Counted from the stretch's first letter, positions 43,822-53,248 are shown. The stretch: 64,000 nt of DNA from Flammeovirgaceae bacterium UBA7330 (GCA_002471275.1 DKPQ01000014.1:494648-558647), one strand, 5' to 3'. Notes: a model not told the origin generated them from the letters alone. Program-made: numbers and translations.

Positions 43822-45504
43822 TCATTCAGAATAACCTTCATTCTGAGACATAATGCTTGTTAGATTTGCATCGATTACAGCTTGCGGTATTGGAAACAAT
43901 CTATCTCTTGAAGTCACTCGCTGACCCCCATTCTGGTTGTGAGCCTGTACTCTTTCGAGCCATTTACCGGTTCTCAACAAGGTGTATCGTCTATGTTCCT
44001 CCACAAGTAGCTCACGTCCTCGCTCATCCAATATGAAATCAATATCCATATCAGTAGCTGTAATTGGCGTTGCATTTGACCTGCTTCTAATAACATTAAT
44101 GGTCTCTGCTGCTTCATCCACTAATCCTAGCAAAAATTGAGCTTCAGCTTTCAATAGATAGGTTTCGGCAAGTCTCATATAAACAATGTCATTATACTGA
44201 TAGGTTTGTGCAGGATTATTTGGATCTGTGCCTTCAATTTTCCTGGACCAGGGCCAGTCATGAACGCCAAACCGGGTTGTACTGATATCCTCAGACCAGT
44301 CAAAATGGAGGGTATCCCCATAATTATAACCAGGAGGTAGAATGTCTGCAGCCTGGGGTGCATTTTGCTCGGCCGTCTTAAATACCATATGCTTCTTAAT
44401 TGCATAATCGGAATACCGGTCATCTTGAATTTCATACAGATCCATTGCGAATTTTGTCATACCAATCCAGGACTGAGGTCTTCCCCCTCTATCTACTGTT
44501 ATTTGAAATGGTAGTACACCATCTACCTGGATACTCATGTACCTGCTCATCAACACTCTTCTCAACATCGCCTGACCACCTCCGATTGTATTGTACTCAA
44601 AATTCCATGTCCAAAGGGATTCTGTATTACCCTCTTCCCTATTGGCATTACCATCCAAAAACATATCCATAAAGGGAACACCTCCTTCATTGCTAGTAAC
44701 CCCGTAACGGGAAGTAATCAATTGGTAAGCTGAATTATTAATGACTTGGTCAGCCCAATATAAAGCACTATCAGGATTGTTTAATGTAAGGTACATTTCA
44801 GATAAATACGTTTGTACAGCACCCCGGGTAATTCTTCCCGGAAGAGAACCTTCAACCGGTATATAATTCTGAGCAAATAAGAGGTCAGCAACGATCTGCT
44901 GTCTAACCTCAGTAACAGGTGTTCTCTTCCAATCTGTTTTAATATTGGATCCCACAGATTCTTCGAGGCTCAGAGGCACATCGCCAAACATATATGTTAG
45001 GTGCCTGTAAGCCCATGCTCTCATTGCTTTAGCTTCAGCAATTACCCTGTTTTTATTTTCATCAGGTTCATTACCTTGTCCAACCCAATTGACATCATTC
45101 TCATTTGCCCTATTGATGATTGTGTTGGCAGAGTTGATGATTTCATACAACCACCTGAATACATTCTCATACATAAAATAGGAAGGGTCATTCAATGTCG
45201 TCCACTGAGACATTAAAGAAGAAGCGCCTTTGTTGTTGTCGGGCGTGTTGGATACAAACAAATCCGTACCATTAATCAACAAACCCAAGGTCAGATCAAC
45301 CGAACTGGTTAAACCACTTTTTTCATTTCTGATATTAGAATAGATGCCATTTAATCCATTTTCAAATCCATCCAGGTTATTGAAAAGCTTATCCGCTGTA
45401 ATTAAATGCGGGGGATTTTCAATCAATAGGTCCTCTGAACATGCAAAAAGAAAAATGCCTGTCATTAAACCAACTACCATTTTTATATTGATATTATTTT
45501 TCAT
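43822..45504 (-). CDS. SusD/RagB-family lipoprotein of locus 2
   Basis: The 560-aa protein begins at the ATG at 45504, giving a lipoprotein signal with Cys22 (GIFLFACSEDLL). An earlier ATG at 45510 and a longer frame would overlap the SusC gene. RagB/SusD features are present: FENGLNGIYSNIRN, VIAEAKAMRAWAYRHLTYMF (TPR-like), NDIVYMRLAETYLLKAEAQF, and the C-terminal EHRRYTLLRTGKW and LFPIPQAVIDAN. It partners the SusC encoded 19 bp upstream. This is the classical SusD branch, unlike the SusD-like_2 protein of locus 1. Confidence 0.93.
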   Translation of the reverse strand: MKNNINIKMVVGLMTGIFLFACSEDLLIENPPHLITADKLFNNLDGFENGLNGIYSNIRNEKSGLTSSVDLTLGLLINGTDLFVSNTPDNNKGASSLMSQWTTLNDPSYFMYENVFRWLYEIINSANTIINRANENDVNWVGQGNEPDENKNRVIAEAKAMRAWAYRHLTYMFGDVPLSLEESVGSNIKTDWKRTPVTEVRQQIVADLLFAQNYIPVEGSLPGRITRGAVQTYLSEMYLTLNNPDSALYWADQVINNSAYQLITSRYGVTSNEGGVPFMDMFLDGNANREEGNTESLWTWNFEYNTIGGGQAMLRRVLMSRYMSIQVDGVLPFQITVDRGGRPQSWIGMTKFAMDLYEIQDDRYSDYAIKKHMVFKTAEQNAPQAADILPPGYNYGDTLHFDWSEDISTTRFGVHDWPWSRKIEGTDPNNPAQTYQYNDIVYMRLAETYLLKAEAQFLLGLVDEAAETINVIRSRSNATPITATDMDIDFILDERGRELLVEEHRRYTLLRTGKWLERVQAHNQNGGQRVTSRDRLFPIPQAVIDANLTSIMSQNEGYSE

Positions 45505-45523
45505 TTCCATTAAATTTTGAGGT

Positions 45524-48500
45524 TTAGAAACTAAAGTCAAGTCCAATCACATACTCCTTCTGAAGGGGAGTGGCTCTTTGACCCACCAATTCAGGATCCA
45601 GACCTTCCCATTTTGTGAAAGTGAACATATTTCGCAAAGTGGTATAGATTCGAAACTGACCGAATCCAATTTTTTCCAAAACAGCTTCGGGTATACTGTA
45701 AGCAAATGATACATCCTTCACTCTAACAAAACTGGCATTTTCAAAATAAGGTACGGTAACCCCACCCTGCATTTGAGCGTCATAATGATTGACCAGCCAA
45801 CCGGTATTTGGATTTTCCGGTGTCCACCAGTTTTTATAGGTTACATTATTTCTGACCTCAGCCAATGCGTGGTCATTTTTCAGGGGGTTTTCTTTAGTCA
45901 CTCCATGCACCCCATGCATAAATATGTTAAGTGTGAAATTTTTGTATGTTATCGTATTAGTTAGACCCCACAAAAATTTGGGATCAACCTGTCCAATGAT
46001 CTGACGATCATCGGCATTAATCACGCCGTCATTATTCAAGTCCTCAACTTTAACGAATCCAGGTTGCTGCCCATAGGCCGATGCTTCGGAAGCCTCACTT
46101 TCCTGCCATACACCAGCCCATTTATAGTTGAAGTTCACATTGATCGGATGGCCAATGAACCATTGATTAGCAATGTCATCAATTTCCTGACCGCTTTGAT
46201 CCAACTCTCCATATAATGAAACAATCTTATTGCTTACAAAAGATGCATTGGCCATAGTCTTCCATGTAAAATCTCCTCTATTGATATTGACAGAGCTTAT
46301 GGAAAATTCAAACCCCTTGTTTTGAGTTTCACCAATATTCTGTGTGATTGAGGCAATACCATGAACAAAAGAGATTGTCCGGTCCAATAATAAATCGAAT
46401 GTATTGGTTTTATAGATGTTAATATCCCCCTGTATCCTATCTTCAAGAAAGCTGTAGTCAAGACCAATATTATACGTATTTGAAGTTTCCCATCCCAAAT
46501 TATCCTGTGCCAATTGAGTAGGCAGATAACCAGGTAAGGGATTGTTTAATGAAACCATATTTGCATTTTCTCCGCTGGCCAACCTTGCGATTGTTTGATA
46601 GGCGGAGATAGCCTGGTTTCCATTTTTTCCAAATGACGCCCTGAGTTTTAATGCGCTTATCAAAGAATTAGTAGGGAAAAAGTCTTCATCAGCAATATTC
46701 CATCCAAGAGCTACTGATGGAAATGTCCCCCATTTCTTTTTGGTACCAAACCCGGAATATCCATCTCTCCTGGTTGTTAGTGTGACCAAATACTTTCCGT
46801 CATAAGTATAATTCAACCGAGCCATTTGAGAAAGGAGATTTGTTTTGGCATATGCATACTCCGGTATCACTACCTGAGCCTGTGCACTGGAATACCATTC
46901 AAGCAGGTCAGAAGGGAATCCTCTGGAAGTTACCATGTTTCCTGTCTCCTCAACTCCCTGATAGCTATATAGCAAGGTGGCTGCGATCGAATGTTTTTGA
47001 AATTGTCTGTTATAGGAGAGGATATTCTCCACCAATATGTCCTGACTCACTGCCTTATTTGTTATGGCATTGCCCTGATTATCAAACCCCTCCTTTGTTG
47101 TTCTGGGCATATATGTGGACTGGTCCTGAAAATCAAACCTCACACCTGTATTGAGTCTGTACCCTAACCCTTCTATAAAAGGCACATCGACATTTAAGTA
47201 ATTGTTTGAAAATATTTCATAAGATTTATCCAGATCATTATAAAGTGTAGATGCTAATGGATTTCCCTTCTGTGGGTCATATGGTACTGGATGTAAAGTC
47301 AGGTTGCCATTGACATCATATACCTCTCCCAATGGATGCGCGGCAAAAACTTCAGAAATATCTGCTTGTACGCCACTCTGATCTTCATAAGCTAGTTGAG
47401 TTCTTGTCCCATAAGTCAACCAATCAAAAATCTGGGTTTCTAAGTTCACCCTGGTAGTAACCCTTAGATACTCATCATTTACAGTTAGGCCCTGTACATC
47501 ATAAAGCCCACCAGATATATAAAATGATGTTTTATCAGAAGCGCCGGATACAGAAATATTGTGATGTTGGGCCTGGCCATTCCTAAGGGCATAATCTGGC
47601 CAATAGGTCCAATCTCCGGACTCAAATCTGTCTGTTTCATACTGTGTGATGGCTGATTGGTCCCTAATCTGCTTAAACCTATAAAACTCACCCCCATCCA
47701 TGATATCTGGAAGGTTTACGAACCTTTGTGTGGAGTAATATCCATTATATGTGATTTTTGGTTTCCCTTTTGCGCCTTCTTTTGTTGTAATCAGAATAAC
47801 ACCATTAGCTCCTCTGGATCCATAAATGGCAGCTGCAGATGCATCTTTTAAAACTTCTATTGATGCAATATCATTTGGATTTATGTCGAATAGTCCACCC
47901 GGAACACCATCGATTACTACAAGTGGTGTATTATTTGCCTTGATTGAATTCCGCCCCCTTACAATAATATTTGCATTTCCGGCACTGGCACTGGAAGTCG
48001 TTTGTTGAATTGAGACTCCAGGAATTGATCCCTGTATAGCCTGTGCAGCATTTATATTTGGCACCATTTCCAATCTTTCTTCCGGAATAGATGCTACCGA
48101 CCCTGTAATGTCGCTCTTCTTTTGCTCACCATACCCTACAACTACAACTTCCTGAAGTGAAGCAATATCAGGTTCCAAACTCAAGTCGATCATCGATCTA
48201 CCGTTTAGTGGAATTTCTTGTGATTCATACCCGACAAAAGAAATTGTTAAAACAGCATCCTCTGGAGTACTAAGTGTAAACTTCCCTTCTACATTCGTAA
48301 TCGTACCATTTGTTGTCCCCTTTTCCTGAATAGTTGCTCCAGGAAGAGCTTCACCATTTTCATCAGTAATGGTTCCTGAAATGGTTATTTGATCCAGAAC
48401 AACTGGTTCAATAAATCCCTTACTTTGAATGATTTTACTAACAGAGATTGTCTCATTCACCCGTTTGAAAGATACACTCCAGGTCGATGACAAATGCTCA

Positions 48501-48787
48501 AGCAAATGTTGAAGGACCCATTGATTATCATCAATTGTGACTATCTGATTCTCCCAATCATCTTCGGTCAAGAAAGCTAATTTAAAATTGCTTGATGACT
48601 CAATTTTAGAAAAGAGTTCCTGCATGGAATAAGAACCTCTTTCTATCTCAAAACTGATCTCATTGAGCCGCTTACGTTGCGCGTCTAGCTCAGTACCAAA
48701 TACCATTGTCAACGAATATCCGAAGACAAATAAATAAATGGCCAATCTAGACATTAGAGTTAGTTGTTTAAGTAAATTTGTATACAT
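45524..48787 (-). CDS. SusC/RagA-family TonB-linked transporter of locus 2, with STN domain
   Basis: The 1087-aa protein has a signal segment, an STN domain (~45-115, FEIERGSYSMQELFSKIESS), a carboxypeptidase-regulatory-like domain (~130-210, GEALPGATIQEKGTTNGTIT), the SusC plug signature EVVVVGYGEQKKSDITGSVA with VVIDGVPGG, and a barrel ending GLDFSF. It is the TonB-dependent pore that works with the SusD protein. STN presence again fits FecR/sigma control. Confidence 0.95.
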   Translation of the reverse strand: MYTNLLKQLTLMSRLAIYLFVFGYSLTMVFGTELDAQRKRLNEISFEIERGSYSMQELFSKIESSSNFKLAFLTEDDWENQIVTIDDNQWVLQHLLEHLSSTWSVSFKRVNETISVSKIIQSKGFIEPVVLDQITISGTITDENGEALPGATIQEKGTTNGTITNVEGKFTLSTPEDAVLTISFVGYESQEIPLNGRSMIDLSLEPDIASLQEVVVVGYGEQKKSDITGSVASIPEERLEMVPNINAAQAIQGSIPGVSIQQTTSSASAGNANIIVRGRNSIKANNTPLVVIDGVPGGLFDINPNDIASIEVLKDASAAAIYGSRGANGVILITTKEGAKGKPKITYNGYYSTQRFVNLPDIMDGGEFYRFKQIRDQSAITQYETDRFESGDWTYWPDYALRNGQAQHHNISVSGASDKTSFYISGGLYDVQGLTVNDEYLRVTTRVNLETQIFDWLTYGTRTQLAYEDQSGVQADISEVFAAHPLGEVYDVNGNLTLHPVPYDPQKGNPLASTLYNDLDKSYEIFSNNYLNVDVPFIEGLGYRLNTGVRFDFQDQSTYMPRTTKEGFDNQGNAITNKAVSQDILVENILSYNRQFQKHSIAATLLYSYQGVEETGNMVTSRGFPSDLLEWYSSAQAQVVIPEYAYAKTNLLSQMARLNYTYDGKYLVTLTTRRDGYSGFGTKKKWGTFPSVALGWNIADEDFFPTNSLISALKLRASFGKNGNQAISAYQTIARLASGENANMVSLNNPLPGYLPTQLAQDNLGWETSNTYNIGLDYSFLEDRIQGDINIYKTNTFDLLLDRTISFVHGIASITQNIGETQNKGFEFSISSVNINRGDFTWKTMANASFVSNKIVSLYGELDQSGQEIDDIANQWFIGHPINVNFNYKWAGVWQESEASEASAYGQQPGFVKVEDLNNDGVINADDRQIIGQVDPKFLWGLTNTITYKNFTLNIFMHGVHGVTKENPLKNDHALAEVRNNVTYKNWWTPENPNTGWLVNHYDAQMQGGVTVPYFENASFVRVKDVSFAYSIPEAVLEKIGFGQFRIYTTLRNMFTFTKWEGLDPELVGQRATPLQKEYVIGLDFSF

Positions 48788-48820
48788 ACGTTTTTGATTT
48801 AGTTCAGAAACTTATTACCA

Positions 48821-48868
48821 AAGAGCTGTTCTGTCTTTCCCCAAAGCCCGGATCAGCTCTTTCTTTTT
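48821..48868 (+). terminator. Plus-strand terminator in the fecR-susC gap of locus 2
   Basis: Arms AAGAGCTG (48821-48828) and CAGCTCTT (48854-48861), with an inner CTTT/AAAG hairpin, are followed by TTCTTTTT on the plus strand, antisense to fecR and susC. It occupies the same position as the locus 1 terminator, and both contain GCCCGG. Confidence 0.65.
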
Positions 48869-48874
48869 AGATTA

Positions 48875-49849
48875 TCATTTTCTTATGTTTACTTGTTTAT
48901 CATTTATTTCATATTTAAAGGAATATAGATGAGCAAGACTTTCCATTACTTCTGGTAAAACGGGATTTATATAGGTAGCATTAAATGTCTCATCAAAATC
49001 TATTTCATCATCAATGATGAATGTGACGCCATACCAATTATTCAAATCTTTAATTACATCATTGAATTTACTTTCTTTAAAAACCAGTATGTTGTCTTTC
49101 CAGCCAAGGACAGCCTGAACATCATAATTTGATACTTCAAGTACAGGTTCACCATATTCATAGGTAACTTGCTGGCCAGGAAGTAAATCCTTCTGGATAG
49201 CAAGATCCATTGTATTGGCCGAGACATTAACCTTACCTGTAGCTACAGCTACAGATATTTTATTTGTGATGTAAGTATTCACATTAAATGAAGTTCCAAG
49301 AACCCTGACTTCGATACCCCCAGCTTCAACAATAAAGGGTATGGTGGATTTAGTGACTTCAAAAAAGGCTTCTCCTTCAATTTTTACTCTTCTTTCACTT
49401 TCAAAAAGATCGGGGCTAATTAGTTTACTCCCAGAATTTAGTTTTACCTTGGTTCCATCAGGTAAAGTGATGGTTCGTTTTTGACCTCTGATAGTTGATC
49501 TTTCAGTAAGATTAATAATTGATTCCTGAGTTGTTTGATTACCCTGTCTCATAGGATAATAATATATCATCGATCCGATTGCCCCCACTAGTAAAATTGA
49601 AGCTGCCCACTTGAGTACCACTTTTCTATAGGATTTTTGACCTTGTGTTCTCATAGAATGACTTAGCTCCTTCCAAAGTTCTTTCTTGATTTGTATGAAA
49701 TCATCTTTATCCTTGGATTGATAAGCCATCTTCAGCTGGAAATATGTTTTCCTGTTTTTTGAATCAGCAACAAGCCATTGTTCTAAGGCATTTTGCTCAT
49801 CTCTGGAAAGTGTCTCCCCCGATATTTTCTTAAATATGATTTTATCCAT
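48875..49849 (-). CDS. FecR-family anti-sigma factor of locus 2
   Basis: The 324-aa protein has a cytoplasmic N-terminus (LSRDEQNALEQWL), one membrane helix (~83-101), a FecR domain (IRGQKRTITLPDGTKVKLNS; FFEVTKSTIPFIVEAGG) and a DUF4974 C-terminus (ILVFKESKFNDVIKDLNNWY). It should bind the ECF sigma factor encoded 140 bp upstream and release it when the SusC STN domain signals ligand binding. Confidence 0.93.
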   Translation of the reverse strand: MDKIIFKKISGETLSRDEQNALEQWLVADSKNRKTYFQLKMAYQSKDKDDFIQIKKELWKELSHSMRTQGQKSYRKVVLKWAASILLVGAIGSMIYYYPMRQGNQTTQESIINLTERSTIRGQKRTITLPDGTKVKLNSGSKLISPDLFESERRVKIEGEAFFEVTKSTIPFIVEAGGIEVRVLGTSFNVNTYITNKISVAVATGKVNVSANTMDLAIQKDLLPGQQVTYEYGEPVLEVSNYDVQAVLGWKDNILVFKESKFNDVIKDLNNWYGVTFIIDDEIDFDETFNATYINPVLPEVMESLAHLYSFKYEINDKQVNIRK

Positions 49850-49988
49850 TTATCTTATCTTGAAGTAAATGTGCTTCACCAATTAGATGGTTTTGAAACA
49901 TAAATGGACTAGAGATTATTTAAAAAATATAATAATGCATACAATTTTGGATAATAATTGAAAATTATGCAGTATTTCCGGGTGCATT

Positions 49989-50603
49989 CTAGATGAAATA
50001 CAATACTGAGGCTAATATCAGAATAATTGAACCTAGTTTGGTAAGGAGCCGGATGACAGAGTGATCATCGTAGTTCTTTTCAATCCTATTTCGAATATGC
50101 TTTAATGAAGAAACCAGGTGATTTCTAACTGTATTCATAGAAATACCAAGCTCATTGGCAACATCCTCATATTTTTTACCTTGAAGTTTGACCATATTGA
50201 ATATCAGCTGGCATTGAGGTGAAAGACTCTTGATCGCATCTTCTAAAAACTGATCAAGTTCTTTTCCAATTAATACTTCCTCAGGATCGATTTCTTCTAC
50301 AAGCTTCGTTTCTATCCCCGATTGTAATTTTTCGAACTGAATAGGGTCTCTCGATATGATTTTGATACAACTATTTTTGACTGATTTTAGCAGGTAAGCT
50401 CTAATATCCTTGACATGAGAAAGGTCTCGTTGAGATTTCAGTAGATCAAAAAAAACTTCAGATACGGCATCTTTTGCCAAATCAGGTGTTCCGGTAATTG
50501 TGAGCGCATAAGAATACAGGTTTTCAAATTGCTCTTCATAGATTGATTTAAACAATTGATTAAACCCAAATTCCTCTTCACTATTTAATATTCTCATTGA
50601 CAT
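49989..50603 (-). CDS. ECF sigma factor of SusCD locus 2, with C-terminal hydrophobic helix
   Basis: The 204-aa protein has region 2 (NLYSYALTITGTPDLAKDAV, VSEVFFDLLKS) and region 4 (LSPQCQLIFNMVKLQGKKYE, VANELGISMNTVRNHLVSSL). The last ~22 residues (LLTKLGSIILILASVLYFI) look like a membrane helix. Both sigma factors in this window end this way. It is the first gene of the sigma-FecR-SusC-SusD-enzymes operon. Confidence 0.9.
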   Translation of the reverse strand: MSMRILNSEEEFGFNQLFKSIYEEQFENLYSYALTITGTPDLAKDAVSEVFFDLLKSQRDLSHVKDIRAYLLKSVKNSCIKIISRDPIQFEKLQSGIETKLVEEIDPEEVLIGKELDQFLEDAIKSLSPQCQLIFNMVKLQGKKYEDVANELGISMNTVRNHLVSSLKHIRNRIEKNYDDHSVIRLLTKLGSIILILASVLYFI

Positions 50604-50628
50604 TCAGAGTAATAAAGAATATCCTTAG

Positions 50629-50670
50629 CTATCAAATATATGGAAAAATATTTTTCATGGATATTGATAG
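50629..50670. promoter_or_regulatory. Imperfect 42-bp palindrome with -7 box upstream of sigma gene 2
   Basis: Outer arms CTATCAA and TTGATAG and inner GAAAAATATTTTTC (50643-50656) form a long imperfect palindrome 26 bp before the sigma ATG. The minus strand contains TATATTTG (50633-50640), a -7 box. It could be an operator, or a weak terminator of the upstream PLP gene without a T-run. Confidence 0.45.
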
Positions 50671-50731
50671 TTAACTGTGTCTTGACCAGTTGTATATTGG
50701 ATTCACTCCTTTGAAATGCTTTAATAAACAG

Positions 50732-51862
50732 CTACATTTTACTTAAAGCAAATGAAAGATCCTCTATGAGATCATCACTATCTTCTATACCAACAGACAA
50801 CCTAATTAAAGCCGCTGTTATCCCCTTTGACTTTTGCTCCTCACTACTGAGATCCTTATGTGATGTAACTGCAGGAACACTGATTAAACTTTCTACTCCA
50901 CCAAGGCTTATAGCTGGTGAGATAATCTTTAAATGATCGAGAAAGCGATTCATGTGCTTCCCTTCACTGAAAATTTCAAAAGAAACCATTCCCCCAAAAC
51001 CGTTCATTTGTTTTTGAGCAATTTGATGATCAGGATGTGTTTGTAGTCCCGGATAATAAACCTTTTTGACTTTAGTATGCTCATTAAGAAAGGCTGCAAT
51101 CTTTGCTGCGGACCTATTTTGCTGCTGTACCCTCAGATATAAAGTTTTGATACTTCTTTCAGCCAGGTAACATATTTCCGGTGATAATGCACCACCATAA
51201 ATTTTTGCTGTGTTTAGTAACGCCTGGTACAAGACAGGGTCGCTAGTGGCTGCAACACCAAACATAAGGTCATTATGGCCACCTAGATATTTTGTTCCAC
51301 TATGCAATACAATATCTATCCCCCAAAACAAGGGATTTTGATTGACCGGGGTGGCAAATGTGTTGTCTACTACGGTTTTGATACGATGTGTTTTCGCCCA
51401 ATTTGAAATTTGTGATAAATCCGTGATACTCAACAATGGATTTGAGGGAGTTTCAAAAAAATAAAGAACGGTATTCTCTCTCTTGTGTTTATCCAAAGAA
51501 TCCAAGGTGTTATCAACAAAGCTGTATGAGATACCTCGTTTGATAAACTCTTTGGTTGCAAGTTTGAACGTACCACCATACAGTTCACTGGATAAAAGCA
51601 CATGATCTCCCGTTTTTATCAAAGAAAAAATAGAACAACTTATGGCGGTCATTCCTGAATTAAATGCTACTCCGTACTTTGCTCCTTCCAGACGTGCTAT
51701 GATTTCTCCTAATCTATGCTGATTATGAGTAGATAAAAAACCCGGGTAATTAAGTTCTTTCAAATTACGATAATCATTCGCAGTTCCGGGTTCAATGGAT
51801 GTGGTCACAGAAGCCCCCTCCTTACCTATCGGATGGACGCACGTGGTTTTGATATGATTCAT
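50732..51862 (-). CDS. Cys/Met metabolism PLP-dependent trans-sulfuration enzyme
   Basis: The 376-aa protein belongs to the cystathionine gamma-synthase / gamma-lyase / methionine gamma-lyase family. Motifs: FNSGMTAISCSIFSL, YGGTFKLATKEF, the Asp region KTVVDNTFATPVNQNPL, and the PLP Lys in HSGTKYLGGHNDLMFG; SLGGVESLISVPA near the end is also typical. The exact reaction cannot be told. It is next to SusCD locus 2 but has 128 bp of regulatory-looking DNA between, so it is probably separate. Confidence 0.88.
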   Translation of the reverse strand: MNHIKTTCVHPIGKEGASVTTSIEPGTANDYRNLKELNYPGFLSTHNQHRLGEIIARLEGAKYGVAFNSGMTAISCSIFSLIKTGDHVLLSSELYGGTFKLATKEFIKRGISYSFVDNTLDSLDKHKRENTVLYFFETPSNPLLSITDLSQISNWAKTHRIKTVVDNTFATPVNQNPLFWGIDIVLHSGTKYLGGHNDLMFGVAATSDPVLYQALLNTAKIYGGALSPEICYLAERSIKTLYLRVQQQNRSAAKIAAFLNEHTKVKKVYYPGLQTHPDHQIAQKQMNGFGGMVSFEIFSEGKHMNRFLDHLKIISPAISLGGVESLISVPAVTSHKDLSSEEQKSKGITAALIRLSVGIEDSDDLIEDLSFALSKM

Positions 51863-52020
51863 AATGGGAGTGTGATTTTTACAATGTTGCTTAATCGATC
51901 ACTGAATGAGTACTAATATCAATTATTAAAAATAAGGTGTTTATCATTCCCAGAATTTAGCATACTAATTTTTAATGACCTGATTCTCAAAATGTATATT
52001 CTAGATTAATCTAAGGCAAT
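51863..52020. other. Non-coding DNA between the PLP enzyme and repeat copy 1
   Basis: AT-rich DNA without a supported gene. A 12-bp perfect palindrome TAGATTAATCTA (52002-52013) lies 7 bp before the first direct repeat and might mark its edge. Confidence 0.4.
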
Positions 52021-52371
52021 TTCCGATTCTTGAGCCTTTCCCGCCGGAGGTAAAGGGCACATTTTTTTCGGAGTTTCCTCTTTCTGTCGCCTTTCAATCA
52101 CACATTACAAACTGGTCCAGGTTATGTCAAGCAAAAAATAGGGTGCTTGCTCCCGGTTGGAAATACCTACCCAGGGGGTGGAGATTTCCGGATTTTTACT
52201 TGACATGTTCTGTAGACCTGTTTGTACATTGCTGCGACAGCAAGTGGAAACGGAGAACAAAATGTCCAGGGATGGCAAATTAGTAAATCTGAAAAAGCGA
52301 TTTCGGGATGAGCTTTTTCTCCATGGCTTAGGGATTGAAGCGGTTAGCGTGTAAGAGCGGAAAGCCCGACC
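52021..52371. repeat. Structured direct repeat, copy 1
   Basis: This 351-bp stretch is repeated nearly identically at 53557-53909, in the same orientation, on the other side of a three-gene module. It contains hairpins: GGGTGC-TT-GCTCCC (52141-52154), a long stem-loop at 52158-52190 (GGAAAT/ATTTCC outer, CTACCC/GGGTGG inner), and TTGCTG-CGA-CAGCAA (52229-52243). Differences between copies keep these stems paired. The sequence family is not recognised. Short ORFs inside are not convincing. Confidence 0.85.
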
Positions 52372-52414
52372 TGAAGGGAAAACCTAAAGTCTATCTAAAT
52401 AAAATAGTACATAT

Positions 52415-52445
52415 TTTGTATAGTACAATTATTGTACTATATTTG
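52415..52445 (+). promoter_or_regulatory. Consensus promoter of the three-gene HTH module
   Basis: TTTG (52415-52418) and TATATTTG (52438-52445) are separated by 19 bp, which fits the Bacteroidota -33/-7 consensus. The ATG of the first gene is 5 bp further, so transcription would start near the codon. Confidence 0.75.
52420..52440. promoter_or_regulatory. Perfect palindromic operator inside the promoter
   Basis: Arms ATAGTACAAT and ATTGTACTAT flank a single T and fill the space between the -33 and -7 boxes. A further half-site TAGTACA lies at 52405-52411. A bound dimer, most likely the XRE protein encoded by the third gene, would block the promoter. Confidence 0.7.
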
Positions 52446-52449
52446 CATC

Positions 52450-53088
52450 ATGGAGTCAGATATTTTTGAAGATTTGGATCACTTTCAACCCATGTGCATA
52501 AAGACATGGATCGATGGAATTGAAATCAAAACTAATTCTTCGTTCTTTGGTTCTGATTATCTTACCAAGCAACGCAGTTACTTTCAAGGGATTCGAAATA
52601 AAGTAGCTCATGATAGTATTTGGAACTTGTATGAAGTTTCAACTGTAGAAGGATCAGATTTCGATCTCAGTTATTCCTTATCCCCTACTAAACTATCTAG
52701 TGATAAAACTCTTAAAGAGCTAATCTTCGGACTAGCTGATCTAATAGCACAAAAGTGTTGCCCTCAGTTATACCTCGAAGCAATACGGCAAATTGTTAAT
52801 AAAATAAGGCAGACCTACCTTGATTTTATTGATATCATCCTTAATAGGATAAAAGGTGTTTTTGATCTTACCAGTTTGATGATACAGTGTAAATCAAGAA
52901 CCTGGAAAGAGGAAACCTATCAAATTTTTAGAAGCAGGACTTTTTATAGAATCCGCGGACAAATGTCGGATGATGATTCACACATTTTAGGATTGAATAG
53001 CATATCAGCTGTTATCAATTTTATTCAAGTCTTAAAATGTATAATCAATGAAAAAAAACATAAAAAATATCTCTTTTCTTCGGGATGA
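52450..53088 (+). CDS. Uncharacterised 212-aa protein of the repeat-flanked module
   Basis: No family recognised. I start at the ATG at 52450, directly after the promoter, not at the TTG at 52432. The protein is mostly helical, with the segment GIRNKVAHDS at ~48-56. R49-N50-x3-H54 matches the RNxxxH motif of HEPN ribonucleases, although in those it normally follows three helices, so this may be chance. The C-terminus is basic (NEKKHKKYLF). The next gene overlaps by 41 nt, so expression is coupled. A toxin paired with the XRE protein is a hypothesis. Confidence 0.6.
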   Translation: MESDIFEDLDHFQPMCIKTWIDGIEIKTNSSFFGSDYLTKQRSYFQGIRNKVAHDSIWNLYEVSTVEGSDFDLSYSLSPTKLSSDKTLKELIFGLADLIAQKCCPQLYLEAIRQIVNKIRQTYLDFIDIILNRIKGVFDLTSLMIQCKSRTWKEETYQIFRSRTFYRIRGQMSDDDSHILGLNSISAVINFIQVLKCIINEKKHKKYLFSSG

Positions 53089-53248
53089 GATCAATCGTTC
53101 AAATATATCTAGGGAGTCAAAAATTAAACTTCTCGATCACCTTGAAAGGTACTGTCAGGAAAAAACTAAAAATTCTTATTTGGCTCTAATTATTCTAAAG
53201 GAATTATATCAATTAATAAAATCTCTATGCAACTGGGACGATCCATAA
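53048..53248 (+). CDS. Small 66-aa helical protein of the module
   Basis: The protein starts inside the previous gene (41-nt overlap) and ends inside the XRE gene (22-nt overlap). It is predicted to be two charged helices (ESKIKLLDHLERYCQEKTKN and ALIILKELYQLIKSL). No family is recognised. Double overlap in three frames supports a real, coupled gene; it could be an antitoxin partner or a cofactor of the regulator. Confidence 0.5.
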   Translation: MKKNIKNISFLRDEINRSNISRESKIKLLDHLERYCQEKTKNSYLALIILKELYQLIKSLCNWDDP

